Assembly (NCBI RefSeq): GCF_900188375.1
Contig: NZ_FZOO01000006.1
Coordinates: forward strand, 62,001-126,000
Source: Geodermatophilus pulveris
Lineage (GTDB): Bacteria > Actinomycetota > Actinomycetes > Mycobacteriales > Geodermatophilaceae
Reading direction: 5' to 3'
Length of the DNA: 64,000 bases
The notes beneath the pieces were generated by a model. The model did not search any database. It was given only the letters and a program-made list of their open reading frames with translations, and was not told where the DNA came from. Below are positions 21,122-31,475 of this stretch, one piece after another (position 1 is the stretch's first letter; the number at the start of each line of letters is the position of its first letter). A program made the translations under genes and the position numbers.

Positions 21122-21148
21122 GCGCGGGCGGACCTCGGCGGGCGGAGC

Positions 21149-22408
21149 TCAGTGCGGCGGAACCACCGGCGCGGTCAGCCGGACCACGTCCCCGACCACC
21201 CACACCGCCGGGGGCCGGATGCCCTCGTCGGCCAGGGTTTTCGCCAGGTCGGCCAGCGTGGTGCGCACCGTGCGCTGCGTGGGGGTCGAGCCGTCGGCGA
21301 CCACGGCCACCGGCGTCTCCGGGGCCCGGCCGTGCTCGACGAGCGCCGCGGCGATCGCCGGTGCGGTGTCCACGCCCATGAGCACGACGACCGTGCCGCG
21401 CAGCCGGCCGAGCGCCGCCCAGTCGACCAGCGACTGCGGGTGCCCGGGCGGCACGTGCCCGGAGACGACGACGAACTCGTGGGTCAGCCCCCGGTGGGTG
21501 ACCGGGATGCCGGCCAGCCCGGGGACGCCGATGGCGCTGGTCACCCCCGGCACCACCTCGACCGGGACGCCGGCGGCCACGCACGCCTCGAGCTCCTCCA
21601 TGCCGCGGCCGAAGACGAACGGGTCCCCGCCCTTGAGCCGCACCACCCGGCGGCCGGCGCGGGCGTGCTCGACCAGCAGCGCGTTGATCTGCTCCTGGGC
21701 CATGTACCGCCCGCGGGGCAGCTTCGAGGCGTCGATGACCTCCACCTCGGCCGGCAGCGAGGCCAGCAGCGACTGCGGCGCCAGGTGGTCGGCCAGCACG
21801 ACGTCGGCCTGCGACACCGCCTGCTGGCCGCGCACGGTGATCAGCCCCGGGTCACCGGGTCCGCCGCCGACCAGGACGACCGAGCCCGGCCGGCCGCCGG
21901 CGACCTGCCGCCCGGCGTCGTCGCGGATGCTGCCGTCGGACAGCCCGGCCAGCACGGCGTCCCGGACCCCGACCGCGCGCTGCGGGTCCCCGCCGCCGTG
22001 CACGCCCACCACCAGGTCGCCCTGGCGGCCGACCGCGGGGGTCCACACGCTGGAGGCCGACCGGTCGTCGGCGCGGGCGCAGAACACCCGCGACCGCTCG
22101 GCCTCCTCGGCCACCGCCGCGTTGACCTCCGGGTCGTCGGTGGCGGCCACGGCGTACCAGGCGCCGTCCAGGTCGCCCGGCCGGTAGGCGCGCTGCACCC
22201 AGGCGACCTCGCCCGGGCCGACCAGGGCCTCCAACGCCGGGGTGACCGCCGGGCTGACCACGGTCACCCGGGCGCGGGCCTCCAGCAGGCCGGCGACGCG
22301 GCGGTGCGCCACCTGGCCGCCGCCCACGACGACCACGTGCCGGTCTAGCAGCCGCAGCCCGACGGGGTAGACGACCCCGCTGGCGGGGTCGACCGGGGTG
22401 GGCTTCAC
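21149..22408 (-). CDS. cobA: CysG-like fusion: precorrin-2 dehydrogenase domain + uroporphyrinogen-III C-methyltransferase
   Basis: 419 residues. An N-terminal NAD-binding domain (VVVGGGQVAHRR near 25-37) like that of siroheme synthases is followed by a full SUMT domain (LVGGGPGDPGLIT near 165; VVRLKGGDPFVFGRG; VVPGVTSAIGVPG). The second domain makes precorrin-2, the branch point of cobalamin and siroheme. The first domain may oxidise precorrin-2 toward siroheme. No ferrochelatase active site is visible. The GTG start overlaps cobT by 4 nt, with GGGAAG upstream. Confidence 0.93.
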   Translation of the reverse strand: MKPTPVDPASGVVYPVGLRLLDRHVVVVGGGQVAHRRVAGLLEARARVTVVSPAVTPALEALVGPGEVAWVQRAYRPGDLDGAWYAVAATDDPEVNAAVAEEAERSRVFCARADDRSASSVWTPAVGRQGDLVVGVHGGGDPQRAVGVRDAVLAGLSDGSIRDDAGRQVAGGRPGSVVLVGGGPGDPGLITVRGQQAVSQADVVLADHLAPQSLLASLPAEVEVIDASKLPRGRYMAQEQINALLVEHARAGRRVVRLKGGDPFVFGRGMEELEACVAAGVPVEVVPGVTSAIGVPGLAGIPVTHRGLTHEFVVVSGHVPPGHPQSLVDWAALGRLRGTVVVLMGVDTAPAIAAALVEHGRAPETPVAVVADGSTPTQRTVRTTLADLAKTLADEGIRPPAVWVVGDVVRLTAPVVPPH

Positions 22409-23505
22409 CGTGACTTCCCGGTCACGCCCGCGGAGTCGAACGTCGCCACCTCGCGCAGCGCCCGCGCCGCGCTGGCCACCAGCGGCAGCGCCAGCAGCGC
22501 GCCGGTGCCCTCGCCCAGGCGCAGGTCCAGGCCGAGCAGCGGGCGCAGGCCCAGCGCCCGCAGCGCGAGGGCGTGCCCCGGCTCGGCCGAGGTGTGCCCG
22601 GCCAGCGCGTGCTCCAGCGCCGCCGGGCACAGCGCGGCCGCGACCAGCGCCGCCGACCCGGCGATCACGCCGTCCAGCAGCACCGGCACCCGGGCCGCCG
22701 CCGAGCCCAGCACGAACCCGGCCAGCGCCGCGTGCTCCAGGCCGCCGACCTCCGCCAGCGCGGCCAGCGCGGCCTCCGGCGTCGCCGGCCGCTCCGGCAC
22801 CCGGGCCGCCGCGCGAGCGACGACCGCGACCTTGCGGGCCAGCGTCGGGTCGTCGACCCCCGTGCCGCGGCCGGTGGCCGCCGCGGCCGCGGCCCCGGTG
22901 AACGCGCAGACCAGCGCGGCCGACGCCGTCGTGTTGGCGATGCCCATGTCGCCGGTGACCAGGCAGCCGTGGTCGGCGGCCAGCGCGGTGGCCACCTCGA
23001 TGCCGACCTCGACCGCCTGCCGGGCCTCCGCCACGGTCATCGCCGGGCCGACGGCGAGGTCGGCGGTGCCCGGCCGGACCCTGCGGACCAGCAGCGCCGG
23101 GCCCGGCTCGACGGCGTAGGGGGTGGCGACCCCGACGTCCACGACGACGACGTCGGCGCCCAGCTGCGCGGCGAAGGCGTTGACCACCGCACCGCCGCCG
23201 ACGAGGTTGGCCACCATCTGCGCGGTCACCTCCTGCGGCCAGGGGGTGACGTCCTGGGCGTGCACCCCGTGGTCGCCGGCGAAGACGGCCACCGCGGCCG
23301 GCGTCGGCAGCGGCGGCGGGCAGCTGCCCGCGGTGCCGGCCAGCTGGGCGGCGACGTCCTCCAGCACCCCGAGCGAGCCCGGCGGCTTGGTCATCCGGTC
23401 CAGCCGGTCGCGGCCCGCGCGCTCGGCACCGGCGTCCCGCGGCGTGACCGCGGCGATCGTCGCGCCCAGCAGGGTGCCCGGGAACGGGGCGGCGTCGGGT
23501 GTCAT
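22405..23505 (-). CDS. cobT: Nicotinate-nucleotide--dimethylbenzimidazole phosphoribosyltransferase
   Basis: 366 residues. It activates the lower ligand 5,6-dimethylbenzimidazole as alpha-ribazole phosphate. Family motifs are TKPPGSLGVLE, FAGDHGVHAQ, TGDMGIANTT and the C-terminal LRLGEGTGA with the catalytic glutamate. The start is ATG at 23505, 8 nt after the cobC stop. No bluB gene for making dimethylbenzimidazole is in this window. Confidence 0.95.
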   Translation of the reverse strand: MTPDAAPFPGTLLGATIAAVTPRDAGAERAGRDRLDRMTKPPGSLGVLEDVAAQLAGTAGSCPPPLPTPAAVAVFAGDHGVHAQDVTPWPQEVTAQMVANLVGGGAVVNAFAAQLGADVVVVDVGVATPYAVEPGPALLVRRVRPGTADLAVGPAMTVAEARQAVEVGIEVATALAADHGCLVTGDMGIANTTASAALVCAFTGAAAAAATGRGTGVDDPTLARKVAVVARAAARVPERPATPEAALAALAEVGGLEHAALAGFVLGSAAARVPVLLDGVIAGSAALVAAALCPAALEHALAGHTSAEPGHALALRALGLRPLLGLDLRLGEGTGALLALPLVASAARALREVATFDSAGVTGKSR

Positions 23506-23513
23506 CGGGCGGC

Positions 23514-24593
23514 TCAGCGGATCTCCTCGGGGATGCGGTGCTCGTCCCGGGACGCCGGTGTCGTGGGGAGCGCTGGTCCCAGGATGGCAGCGAGGTCGGC
23601 GGCGAAGGCCACCGAGGTGCCGGGGTCCCGGACGGCGACGCGCAGGTGGTCCGGCGACAGGCCGGGGAAGGTGTCGCCGCGGCGCACCGCCCAGCCGCGG
23701 GCCCGCAGCGCCGCCCGCACCCGCGCGCCGCCGGGCACGCGGAGCAGCACGAACGACGAGCGCGGCGTTCCCAGCACCTCGACCCCCGGCGGCAGCGCGG
23801 CCAGCAGCGCGGCCCGGTGCCCGGCCAGCTCGCGGGCCGCTCCCTCGGCCTCGGCGCGGGCGGCCGGGGTGGTGCACGCGGCCAGCGCGGCCAGCGCGGG
23901 GGTGGACACCGGCCAGTGCGGCTGCTGCGCGGCCAGGGCCGCGACCAGGTCCGGCGGGCCGAGCGCGTAGCCGACCCGCAACCCGGCCAGCCCCCACGTC
24001 TTGGTCAGGCTGCGCACCACGAGCAGCCCCGGCAGGTCGCGGCGCCCGGCCAGCGACGCGGGTTCCCCCGGCACCGTGTCGGCGAAGGCCTCGTCGACCA
24101 GCAGCACCCGTCCCGGCCGGGCCAGCCCGGCGACGGCCTCGGCCGGGTGCAGCACCGAGGTCGGGTTGGTCGGGTTGCCGAGCACCACCAGGTCGGCGTC
24201 CTCGGGCACCGCCCGCAGCACGTACCCGGGCGGCTCCAGCAGCAGCCGCGCCACCGGGTGCCCGGCGGCGCGCAGCGCGGCCTCCGGCTCGGTGAACGAC
24301 GGGTGCACCACGACCGCCCGGCGGGGCGCCAGGGCCCGCGCGGTCAGCGTGAACGCCTCGGCCGCCCCGGCGGTGAGCAGCACCTCGTCGACCGGCCGGC
24401 CGTGCGCGGCGGCCACCGCGGCGCGCGCCGGGCCGGCGTCGGGGTAGCCCGCGGCGTCGTCCAGGGCCGCGTGCAGGACGGCGCGCAGCCAGGGCGGCGG
24501 CGTCCCGGCGCGGACGTTGACGGCCAGGTCGACCAGGCCGGGCGCCAGCTCGGCGTCCCCGTGGTGGTGCAGGTCGCTCACCACGCCGTCCAT
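23514..24593 (-). CDS. cobC: Threonine-phosphate decarboxylase-like aminotransferase (CobC/CobD family)
   Basis: 359 residues of a fold-type I PLP enzyme. The PLP lysine is in SLTKTWGLAGLRVGY, the aspartate in VLLVDEAFAD, and VLGNPTNPTSV is the substrate loop. It resembles histidinol-phosphate aminotransferase, but the cob context and the Rv2231c-type architecture point to making the aminopropanol linker precursor. The start codon overlaps the cobE stop by 1 nt (TGATG). Confidence 0.87.
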   Translation of the reverse strand: MDGVVSDLHHHGDAELAPGLVDLAVNVRAGTPPPWLRAVLHAALDDAAGYPDAGPARAAVAAAHGRPVDEVLLTAGAAEAFTLTARALAPRRAVVVHPSFTEPEAALRAAGHPVARLLLEPPGYVLRAVPEDADLVVLGNPTNPTSVLHPAEAVAGLARPGRVLLVDEAFADTVPGEPASLAGRRDLPGLLVVRSLTKTWGLAGLRVGYALGPPDLVAALAAQQPHWPVSTPALAALAACTTPAARAEAEGAARELAGHRAALLAALPPGVEVLGTPRSSFVLLRVPGGARVRAALRARGWAVRRGDTFPGLSPDHLRVAVRDPGTSVAFAADLAAILGPALPTTPASRDEHRIPEEIR

Positions 24594-24937
24594 CAGGTCG
24601 CCACCGCCACGGTGACCCGGCCGACCACCGTCCGGCCCACGAGCAGCGTGCCCCCGCCGAGCAGCGCCGCGGCCTCCGCGACCGACGGCGTCCCGACCGC
24701 GGCGGCCACCCGCGCCGACGGCGACGGCACCGGCACGGCGGCCAGCGCGGCGGCCGGGTGCCCGGTCAGCGGCCAGCCGCGCGCGGCGGCCGCGCCGACC
24801 AGGCCGGGCTCCACGGCGCGCGCGTCCAGGGTGGCCAGCCGCACCTCGCCGGCCGGGTCCGGCAGCACGGCGTCCACCGCGGCCAGCACCTCCGCGACGC
24901 CCACCCCGGGTCGCGCACCCACCCCGACCACGGTCAC
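24593..24937 (-). CDS. cobE: CobE / CbiG C-terminal domain protein
   Basis: 114 residues, equal to the C-terminal domain of CbiG alone. Typical are the N-terminal GVGARPGV and the late [16 protein letters not shown]. CbiG opens the ring lactone in the anaerobic route. The isolated C-terminal domain is known as CobE in aerobic-route organisms, where its role is unsettled. It fits with cobG in this cluster. GTG start, 4-nt overlap with cbiO. Confidence 0.85.
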   Translation of the reverse strand: MTVVGVGARPGVGVAEVLAAVDAVLPDPAGEVRLATLDARAVEPGLVGAAAARGWPLTGHPAAALAAVPVPSPSARVAAAVGTPSVAEAAALLGGGTLLVGRTVVGRVTVAVAT

Positions 24938-25773
24938 GGCAGGACCCGCTCGGGCAGCGCGGCGAGCAGTTCGCCGGCGTCGCGGGGGAGCGCGCCGTCG
25001 GGCAGCAGGCCCAGCGCCCGCAGCCGGGCGCCGACGGTCAGCGCCCAGGGGCGGTCCAGCCGGGCGCGGGCGAGCAGGTCGTCGTCGGACAGGACGTCGG
25101 CGGGGCAGCCCTGCACCACCGCGCGGTCGACGACGACGGCGACGTCGTCGGCCCAGCGCAGCGCCAGGTCGACGTCGTGGGTGCTCATGACGACGGTCGA
25201 CCCGGACGCCCGCAGCCGCTCCAGGGCGGCCAGCGCCTCGGTGACCGCGGACGGGTCCAGGCCGGCCGTCGGCTCGTCGAGCAGCAGCACGCAGGGGCGC
25301 ATCGCCACCGCGCCGGCGATCGCGACCCGCTTGCGCTCGCCGTAGGACAGCTGGTGGGTCGGCCGCGCGGCGAGGCCGGCGACGCCGAGCAGCCCGAGGG
25401 CCTCGGCCACGCGCTCCCGGACGGCGTCCTCGGGCAGGCCCAGGTTCAGCGGGCCGAACGACACGTCCTGCGCGACGGAGGCGCTGAACAGCTGGTCGTC
25501 GGGGTCCTGCAGCACCAGCTGCACCTCCTGCCGGTGCGCGCGCAGGCCGGCGCGGGTGTGCCGCAGCCGGACCCCGTCGACGGCGACCGTGCCCGCGACC
25601 GGCTCGAGCGCCCCGGACAGGCAGCGCAGCAGCGTGGTCTTGCCCGAGCCGTTGGCGCCCAGCAGCGCCAGCCGGCGCCCGGCGGGGACGGTCAGGGACG
25701 CACCGTCGAGCACCCGCTGCCCGCGGGCGTACCCGACGACCAGCGCCTCGGCGACCAGCGTCCGGTGCGTCAC
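24934..25773 (-). CDS. cbiO: Cobalt ECF transporter ATPase
   Basis: 279 residues. Walker A is GANGSGKTT, the Q-loop is [13 protein letters not shown], the signature LSYGERKR replaces LSGGQ as in ECF ATPases, and Walker B is [13 protein letters not shown], with the switch histidine in [10 protein letters not shown]. It powers CbiMNQ cobalt uptake from the cytoplasmic side. Only one ATPase gene is present. GTGA overlaps join it to cbiQ and cobE. Confidence 0.94.
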   Translation of the reverse strand: MTHRTLVAEALVVGYARGQRVLDGASLTVPAGRRLALLGANGSGKTTLLRCLSGALEPVAGTVAVDGVRLRHTRAGLRAHRQEVQLVLQDPDDQLFSASVAQDVSFGPLNLGLPEDAVRERVAEALGLLGVAGLAARPTHQLSYGERKRVAIAGAVAMRPCVLLLDEPTAGLDPSAVTEALAALERLRASGSTVVMSTHDVDLALRWADDVAVVVDRAVVQGCPADVLSDDDLLARARLDRPWALTVGARLRALGLLPDGALPRDAGELLAALPERVLP

Positions 25774-26504
25774 CCGGCCACCCCGACGGCCACGATCGCG
25801 GCCAGCCCGGCGGCGGAGGCGGCGAGGAAGGCCCGGGACGACGGCAGCACCTCCGGCAGCACCCGCAGCCCGGTCTCCATGCCGCGACCGGCCAGGCCCT
25901 CCTGCATCCGGCGGGCGCGGTCCCAGGAGCGGGTGAGCACCGCGGCGGCCAGCGCGCCCGAGGAGCGGTACGAGCGGCGCCAGGTGGAGTGCCCCATCCG
26001 CGCCGTCTGCGCCTCCCGGATCGCGCGCAGGCTGGCCAGCAGCACGAACAGCATCCGGTAGGTCACGCCGGCCACCTCGACCACGGCGGCCGGCACCCGC
26101 AGGGCGCGCAGCGCGGGCAGCAGGTCCGACACCGGCGTGGTACAGGCCAGCAGCAGGACGGCGGCGCTGCCGGCCAGCGCGTGCGCGGTGAGCGACCCGG
26201 CGCGGGCGGCGGCGTCCGGCGCCCAGCCGAGGCCGCCGGTGCCCACGGTGACCGCCGACGTCAGCGCCCCGGCCAGGATGAACGCCAGCGGCCAGCGCAC
26301 CGCGCGGCCGAGGGTGCGCGCCGGCACCCGGGCCGGGCCGAGCGCGAGCACGACGGCGGTGAGCCCGACCAGCACGCTGCCCGGCCACGCGGGCAGCGCC
26401 AGCGCGCACACCACCAGGCCGCCGCAGAGCAGCAGCTTGTCGGCGGGGGAGCGGCGGCGCCAGGCGCTGGCCCAGGCGGCGTCGTCCACGGCGAGCCCGG
26501 TCAC
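25770..26504 (-). CDS. cbiQ: Cobalt ECF transporter transmembrane protein
   Basis: 244 residues with about five hydrophobic segments and the CbiQ coupling-helix patterns [19 protein letters not shown] and [19 protein letters not shown], whose Ala-Arg-Gly and arginines contact the ATPase. Start GTG at 26504, 4-nt overlap with cbiN. It couples CbiO to the CbiMN substrate unit. Confidence 0.92.
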   Translation of the reverse strand: MTGLAVDDAAWASAWRRRSPADKLLLCGGLVVCALALPAWPGSVLVGLTAVVLALGPARVPARTLGRAVRWPLAFILAGALTSAVTVGTGGLGWAPDAAARAGSLTAHALAGSAAVLLLACTTPVSDLLPALRALRVPAAVVEVAGVTYRMLFVLLASLRAIREAQTARMGHSTWRRSYRSSGALAAAVLTRSWDRARRMQEGLAGRGMETGLRVLPEVLPSSRAFLAASAAGLAAIVAVGVAG

Positions 26505-26821
26505 GTGCCGCCGTCCCCCCGTGCCCGGTCCGCCGCTGCCCGCTCGGCCAGCCGGCGGCCGCGCAGCCGGCCGAGCACGTAGCCGAGCACGCCGCCGCCG
26601 AGCCCGGCCTGCAGCGCGAACAGCCCGGACTCCACCTCGCTCGACGACGGCGAGAACACCGACGCGAACCACGGCTGCGCGCCCTGGGCCTCGGCGAGCT
26701 CCGCGGCCGCGGCGTCGGTGCCGGAGAAGTCCGACGCCCCGCCGTCGAGCACCAGCGGCAGGGCGACCAGCGCGACCACGGCGAGCACCAGCAGCGCGGT
26801 GACCAGCCGGGAGCGGGTCAC
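26501..26821 (-). CDS. cbiN: Cobalt ECF transporter component CbiN
   Basis: 106 residues with two transmembrane helices (about 7-27 and 70-88) flanking an extracytoplasmic loop containing [12 protein letters not shown] and [10 protein letters not shown], as expected for CbiN. It helps load cobalt into CbiM. 4-nt GTGA overlaps on both sides. Confidence 0.9.
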   Translation of the reverse strand: MTRSRLVTALLVLAVVALVALPLVLDGGASDFSGTDAAAAELAEAQGAQPWFASVFSPSSSEVESGLFALQAGLGGGVLGYVLGRLRGRRLAERAAADRARGDGGT

Positions 26822-27492
26822 CGAGCGGGCTCCGGGCGCAGCAGGCCGAGCCGTTCCAGCTCCGGGCGGGCGTTGGTGGTCAGCGCGCGGAACAGCAGGA
26901 CGCCGAGCAGCCCCTCGCCGACCGCCAGCGGCACCTGGGTGAGCGCGAACACGGACAGGAACTTGACCAGCGCGCCGGGCACCCCGGTCTCGGCGTCGGG
27001 CAGGGCGAGCGCCAGCTGCCCGGCGGTGGTGACGTAGGTGGCCAGGTCGGCGACGGCCATCGCGGCGAAGACGCCGGGCAGCAGCCCGCCGCCGAGGGCC
27101 CGGGTGAGCCGGTAGGCGCCGTAGCCGGCCCACGGCCCGACGACGGCGAACGCGAAGGCGTTGGCGCCCAGCGTGGTCAGCCCGCCGTGGGCCAGCAGCA
27201 GCGCCTGGAACAGCAGCACGATCGTGCCGAGCAGCGCCATGACCGGCGGCCGGAACAGCACCGCGCCGGCGCCGGTGCCGGTCGGGTGGCTGGAGCTGCC
27301 GGTGAACGAGGGGAGCTTCACCGCGCTGAGCACGAAGGTGAACGCGCCGGCCGCCCCGAGCAGCAGGGTGGCCTCCGGGCGCTCGCGGACCTCGACGACG
27401 ACCCGCCGCGCGCCGTGCACGACGAACGGCGCCGCGGCCAGCGTCCAGCCGACCGCGTGCGGCACCGGCAGGAAGCCCTCAGCGATGTGCAC
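26818..27492 (-). CDS. cbiM: Cobalt ECF transporter substrate-binding component CbiM
   Basis: 224 residues with about six membrane helices. The mature N-terminus begins MHIAEGFLP, in which His2 is a metal ligand in the family, and the second ligand region SSSHPTGTG is present. It captures Co(II) at the outer face. It starts inside the end of cobB (14-nt overlap), so it is translationally tied to it. Confidence 0.95.
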   Translation of the reverse strand: MHIAEGFLPVPHAVGWTLAAAPFVVHGARRVVVEVRERPEATLLLGAAGAFTFVLSAVKLPSFTGSSSHPTGTGAGAVLFRPPVMALLGTIVLLFQALLLAHGGLTTLGANAFAFAVVGPWAGYGAYRLTRALGGGLLPGVFAAMAVADLATYVTTAGQLALALPDAETGVPGALVKFLSVFALTQVPLAVGEGLLGVLLFRALTTNARPELERLGLLRPEPAR

Positions 27493-28861
27493 GCAGGGCC
27501 TCCTCCGGCAGCCGTGCGGCCGCGGCGACGAAGCGGGCGGCGATCCCCGGGGAGCCGGCCCAGTTCAGGTGCAGGTAGGAGGCGTGCACGCCGCCGGCGA
27601 CGTACCCCTCCGGCTCGGCGTCCGCCCACTGCCAGGCCGGGGCGGCCCCGGCGCGGGGGGTGGCCACCGTCCGGTGGAACTCGTGGCCGCGCACCCGGGT
27701 GCCCGCGGCGGCGAGCACGGAGTCGCTGAGCGCGACTGCCTCCCGGTAGCCCAGGGTCAGCCGCGGCGACATCACCGCGTCGGTGGGCAGGACCCCGCAC
27801 ATCGGGACGCCGTCCAGGCTGCGGGCCAGGTAGAGCAGCCCGGCGCACTCGGCGGCGACAGGCGTCCCCCGGACGGCGAGCGCGGCGATGTCCGCGCGCA
27901 GCGTCTGGTTGGCGGAGAGGTCCGCGGCGTGCACCTCGGGGAACCCGCCGCCGACCACCAGCCCCGCCGTGCCCTCCGGGAGCGCCTCGTCGCGCAGCGG
28001 GTCGACGAGCACGACCTCGGCGCCCGCGGCCTCCAGCAGCTCGGTGTTCTCCGCGTAGCCGAAGGTGAAGGCCGCGCCGCCGGCGACCGCGATCCGCGGC
28101 CGGCCCTCGACCCGGACGACCTCGGCGGCGGGGTCCCAGGGGACGGCGTCCAGGGCGGGGGCCGTGCGGGCCAGCCGCAGCACGGCGTCCAGGTCGACCG
28201 AGGCGGCGACCACCTCGCCGAGCCGGCCGACGGTGGCCAGCGCCTCGGCCGACCGTTCGGCGGCGGGCACCAGCCCGAGGTGCCGGGACGGCGTGCCGAG
28301 CTCGGTCAGCCGCCGGACCGCGCCCAGCACCGGCACGCCCGAGCCGCCGAGCGCGTCGCGGAGGATCTGCTCGTGCCGGTCGCTGCCGACCCGGTTGAGC
28401 ACCACCCCGCCCAGCCGCACCGTCGGGTCGTAGGTGGCGAAGCCGTGCACCAGCGCCGCCACGCTCTGCGCCTGCGAGCCGGCGTCCACGACCAGCACCA
28501 CCGGGGCGCGCAGCAGCCGCGCGACGTGCGCGGTCGAGGCGAAGCCGGGCTCCAGGCCGGCCCGCGTGGCGCCGTCGAACAGGCCCATGACCCCCTCGAC
28601 GACGGCGACGTCCGCGCCGCGGGCCCCGTGCAGGAACAGCGGGACGACCCGCTCCTCGCCGACCAGCACCGGGTCCAGGTTGCGCCCCGGGCGCCCGGCG
28701 GCCAGGCCGGTGTAGCCCGGGTCGATGTAGTCGGGGCCGACCTTGTGCGGGGACACGGCCATGCCACGGGCGGCCAGCGCGGCGACCAGCCCGGTGGCGA
28801 CCGACGTCTTGCCCGCGTTGCTCGTCGGCGCGGCGACGACGACGCGCGGGACGGCGCTCAC
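27479..28861 (-). CDS. cobB: Hydrogenobyrinic/cobyrinic acid a,c-diamide synthase
   Basis: 460 residues. The N-terminal synthetase domain has the P-loop APTSNAGKT and KVGPDYIDP. The C-terminal class I glutamine amidotransferase domain has its cysteine in [10 protein letters not shown] near 335 and EFHRT as the histidine region. It amidates the a and c side chains using glutamine and ATP. Start GTG at 28861, sharing GTGA with the cobO stop. Confidence 0.95.
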   Translation of the reverse strand: MSAVPRVVVAAPTSNAGKTSVATGLVAALAARGMAVSPHKVGPDYIDPGYTGLAAGRPGRNLDPVLVGEERVVPLFLHGARGADVAVVEGVMGLFDGATRAGLEPGFASTAHVARLLRAPVVLVVDAGSQAQSVAALVHGFATYDPTVRLGGVVLNRVGSDRHEQILRDALGGSGVPVLGAVRRLTELGTPSRHLGLVPAAERSAEALATVGRLGEVVAASVDLDAVLRLARTAPALDAVPWDPAAEVVRVEGRPRIAVAGGAAFTFGYAENTELLEAAGAEVVLVDPLRDEALPEGTAGLVVGGGFPEVHAADLSANQTLRADIAALAVRGTPVAAECAGLLYLARSLDGVPMCGVLPTDAVMSPRLTLGYREAVALSDSVLAAAGTRVRGHEFHRTVATPRAGAAPAWQWADAEPEGYVAGGVHASYLHLNWAGSPGIAARFVAAAARLPEEALRAHR

Positions 28862-29472
28862 CACTCGATCCCCCGCTGGCCCTTCTGGCCGGCGTCCATC
28901 GGGTGCTTGACCTTGGTCATCTCCACGACCAGGTCGGCGGCCTCGACCAGCGCCGGCGGGGCGTCCCGCCCGGTGACGACGACGTGCTGGGTGCCGGGCC
29001 GGTGGACCAGGGTGTCGACGACGTCCTCGACGTCCACCCAGCCCCACTTGAGCGGGTAGGTGAACTCGTCGAGCACGTAGAAGCGGTGCGCCTCGGCGGC
29101 GAGGTCGCGCTTGATCTGGGCCCAGCCCTCGGCGGCGTCGCCGGCGTGGTCGACCTCGGTGCCCTGCCGGCGCGACCAGCTCCAGCCCGACCCCATCTTG
29201 TGCCAGACGACCGGCCCGCCCTCGCCGGTCTGCGCGTGCAGCCGGCCCAGCGCGGTCAGCGCGTTCTCCTCGCCGACCCGCCACTTGGCGCTCTTGACGA
29301 ACTGGTAGACCGCGATCGGCCAGCCCTGGTTCCACGCGCGCATCGCCATGCCGAACGCCGCGGTGGACTTGCCCTTCATCTCGCCGGTGTGCACGGCGAG
29401 CAGCGGCCGGTTGCGCCGCGCCCGCGTGGTCAGCCCGTCCGCCGGGACGACGCTCACCTGGCCCCGGGGCAT
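28858..29472 (-). CDS. cobO: Corrinoid adenosyltransferase
   Basis: 204 residues. The P-loop is HTGEMKGKSTAAFG (about 28-41), with VYQFVKSAKWRVGE and YVLDEFTYPL as family blocks. It transfers the adenosyl group of ATP to Co(I) corrinoids. The ATG overlaps the chelatase gene stop by 1 nt (TGATG). Confidence 0.95.
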   Translation of the reverse strand: MPRGQVSVVPADGLTTRARRNRPLLAVHTGEMKGKSTAAFGMAMRAWNQGWPIAVYQFVKSAKWRVGEENALTALGRLHAQTGEGGPVVWHKMGSGWSWSRRQGTEVDHAGDAAEGWAQIKRDLAAEAHRFYVLDEFTYPLKWGWVDVEDVVDTLVHRPGTQHVVVTGRDAPPALVEAADLVVEMTKVKHPMDAGQKGQRGIEW

Positions 29473-31475
29473 CAGGCGGCCTCGCGCACGGTGCGCACCG
29501 TGGCCGCCAGCGACTTCGCGGCCAGCTCCTCCAGCCGCAGCGTGCGCGCGCCGAGTGCCGTCCCGAGGACGCCGGCCAGCCCGAGCCGCACCGGCCCGGA
29601 CTCGCAGTCGACCACCACGCCGGCCACGTCGCCGCGGGCCAGCAGGGCCGCCGCCCGGCGGGCGTCGCCGAGGTGGTCCCCGCCGCGCGCGCCGGTGGCC
29701 CGGCCGTCGGTGACGACGACGAGCAGCGGTCGGCGCTGCGGGTCGCGCACCTGCTCCACCCGCAGCGTGTCGTGCGCCCGCAGCAGCCCGGCGGCCAGGG
29801 GGGTGCGCCCGCCGGTGGGCAGCTCGCGCAGCCGGGCCGCGGCGGCCTCGACCGACCAGGTGGGCGGCAGCGCCAGCTCGGCACCGGTGCCGCGGAAGGT
29901 CACCAGCCCGACCTTGTCCCGGCGCTGGTAGGCGTCCATGAGCAGCGACAGGACGGCGCCCTTCACCGCGGCCATCCGCGACCGGGAGCCCATCGAGCCG
30001 CTGGCGTCGACGACGAACAGCACCAGGTTGCCCTCGCGGCCCTCCAGCGTGGCCTGGCGCAGGTCCTCCCGGGCGATCCGCAGGCCCGGACCGGTGCGCC
30101 CGCGGGCCACCTGGTGCGGGGCGGCGGCGAGCACGGTGCCGGTCAGGTGCAGCCGGGTGACCGAGCCGCGGGGCACCGTCGCGCCGACGACGCGGCCCCG
30201 GTCGCCGCGCGCCCGCGACCGCCGGCCGGCGACGCCCGCGCCGATGCCGGGGACCTCCAGGCGGCGGGTGCGGAACGGGTCGGCCGGCGCGACCGCGGCC
30301 CGCTCGGGCGCCGGCGCGGCCTCGTCCGGCGCGCCGTCCTCCGCAGGCGTGGGAGGCTCGGCCTGCGTCTCGGCGCCCGATCCGGGTGCACTGCCTCCCG
30401 TGCCCCGGTCGTCGGGTCCGCCGCCGCCCGGGCCGCCACCGTCGCCCTCGGGCGGGCCGTCGTCCTCGGGGCGGGCGTCGTCCAGGGCCTGCTCGAGGGT
30501 GTCGTCGTCCAGGCCGGGGGCGTCGAAGGGGTTGCGCCGCCGGCGGTGCGGCAGCGCCAGCCGGGCGGCGACCCGGACGTCGTCCTCGGTGACCTCGTCG
30601 CGGCCGCACCAGGCGGCGTGCGCGATGGCGGCCCGGGCGGTGACCAGGTCGGCGCGCAGCCCGTCGACGTCGAACGCGGCGCAGACCGAGGTCACCTGGC
30701 GCAGCGCGGCGTCGGAGAGGACGACGTGCGGCAGCCGGGCGCGCGCGCCGGCGATCCGCGCGGCCAGGCCGGCCTCCTCCTCGGCCCAGGTCGCGGTGAA
30801 CCCGGCCGGGTCGGCGTCGTGCGCGAACCGGCGGCGCACCACCTCGGCGCGCTCGGCCGGGTCGCGCGGCGCGGCCACCTCGACGGTGAGCCCGAACCGG
30901 TCGAGCAGCTGCGGGCGCAGCTCGCCCTCCTCGGGGTTCATCGTCCCGACCAGCAGGAACCGGGCGGCGTGCCGCACCGAGACGCCCTCGCGCTCGACGT
31001 AGGCGGTGCCCAGCGCGGCGGCGTCCAGCAGCAGGTCGACCAGGTGGTCGTGCAGCAGGTTGACCTCGTCGACGTAGAGCACGCCGCGGTGCGCGGCGGC
31101 CAGCAGCCCGGGCTCGAACGCCTTCACGCCCTCGGTGAGCGCCCGCTCCAGGTCCAGGGAGCCGACGACGCGGTCCTCGGAGGCGCCGACCGGCAGCTCG
31201 ACCAGCCGCGCCGGCCGCGTCTGCCCCGGGGCGTCCGCGTCGTGCGGGCCGTCCGGGCAGGCGGGGTCGGGTGCGGTGGGGTCGCAGGCGAACCGGCAGC
31301 CGGCGACGACGTCGACGGCGGGGAGGACGGCGGCCAGCGCGCGCACCGCCGTCGACTTCGCCGTCCCCTTCTCGCCGCGCACCAGCACGCCGCCGACGGC
31401 GGGCGAGACGGCGTTGAGCAGCAGGGCCAGGCGCATGTCGTCCATGCCGACGACGGCGCCGAAGGGGTAGGTCAC
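29472..31475 (-). CDS. ChlI-ChlD fusion: AAA+ and von Willebrand factor A chelatase subunit, probable cobaltochelatase partner
   Basis: 667 residues. An N-terminal AAA+ module (Walker A RGEKGTAKST, Walker B YVDEVNLL, sensor VGTMNPEEGELRPQLLDRF) is followed by an acidic, Pro/Gly-rich linker (about 335-430) and a C-terminal vWA domain with the MIDAS motif DASGSMGS. It is a Mg-chelatase-type subunit; with CobN in the same cluster and no cobS/cobT chelatase genes, it likely supplies ATP hydrolysis for cobalt insertion (inference). Start GTG at 31475, with GAGAGGA 8 nt upstream. First gene after the riboswitch. Confidence 0.9.
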   Translation of the reverse strand: MTYPFGAVVGMDDMRLALLLNAVSPAVGGVLVRGEKGTAKSTAVRALAAVLPAVDVVAGCRFACDPTAPDPACPDGPHDADAPGQTRPARLVELPVGASEDRVVGSLDLERALTEGVKAFEPGLLAAAHRGVLYVDEVNLLHDHLVDLLLDAAALGTAYVEREGVSVRHAARFLLVGTMNPEEGELRPQLLDRFGLTVEVAAPRDPAERAEVVRRRFAHDADPAGFTATWAEEEAGLAARIAGARARLPHVVLSDAALRQVTSVCAAFDVDGLRADLVTARAAIAHAAWCGRDEVTEDDVRVAARLALPHRRRRNPFDAPGLDDDTLEQALDDARPEDDGPPEGDGGGPGGGGPDDRGTGGSAPGSGAETQAEPPTPAEDGAPDEAAPAPERAAVAPADPFRTRRLEVPGIGAGVAGRRSRARGDRGRVVGATVPRGSVTRLHLTGTVLAAAPHQVARGRTGPGLRIAREDLRQATLEGREGNLVLFVVDASGSMGSRSRMAAVKGAVLSLLMDAYQRRDKVGLVTFRGTGAELALPPTWSVEAAAARLRELPTGGRTPLAAGLLRAHDTLRVEQVRDPQRRPLLVVVTDGRATGARGGDHLGDARRAAALLARGDVAGVVVDCESGPVRLGLAGVLGTALGARTLRLEELAAKSLAATVRTVREAA

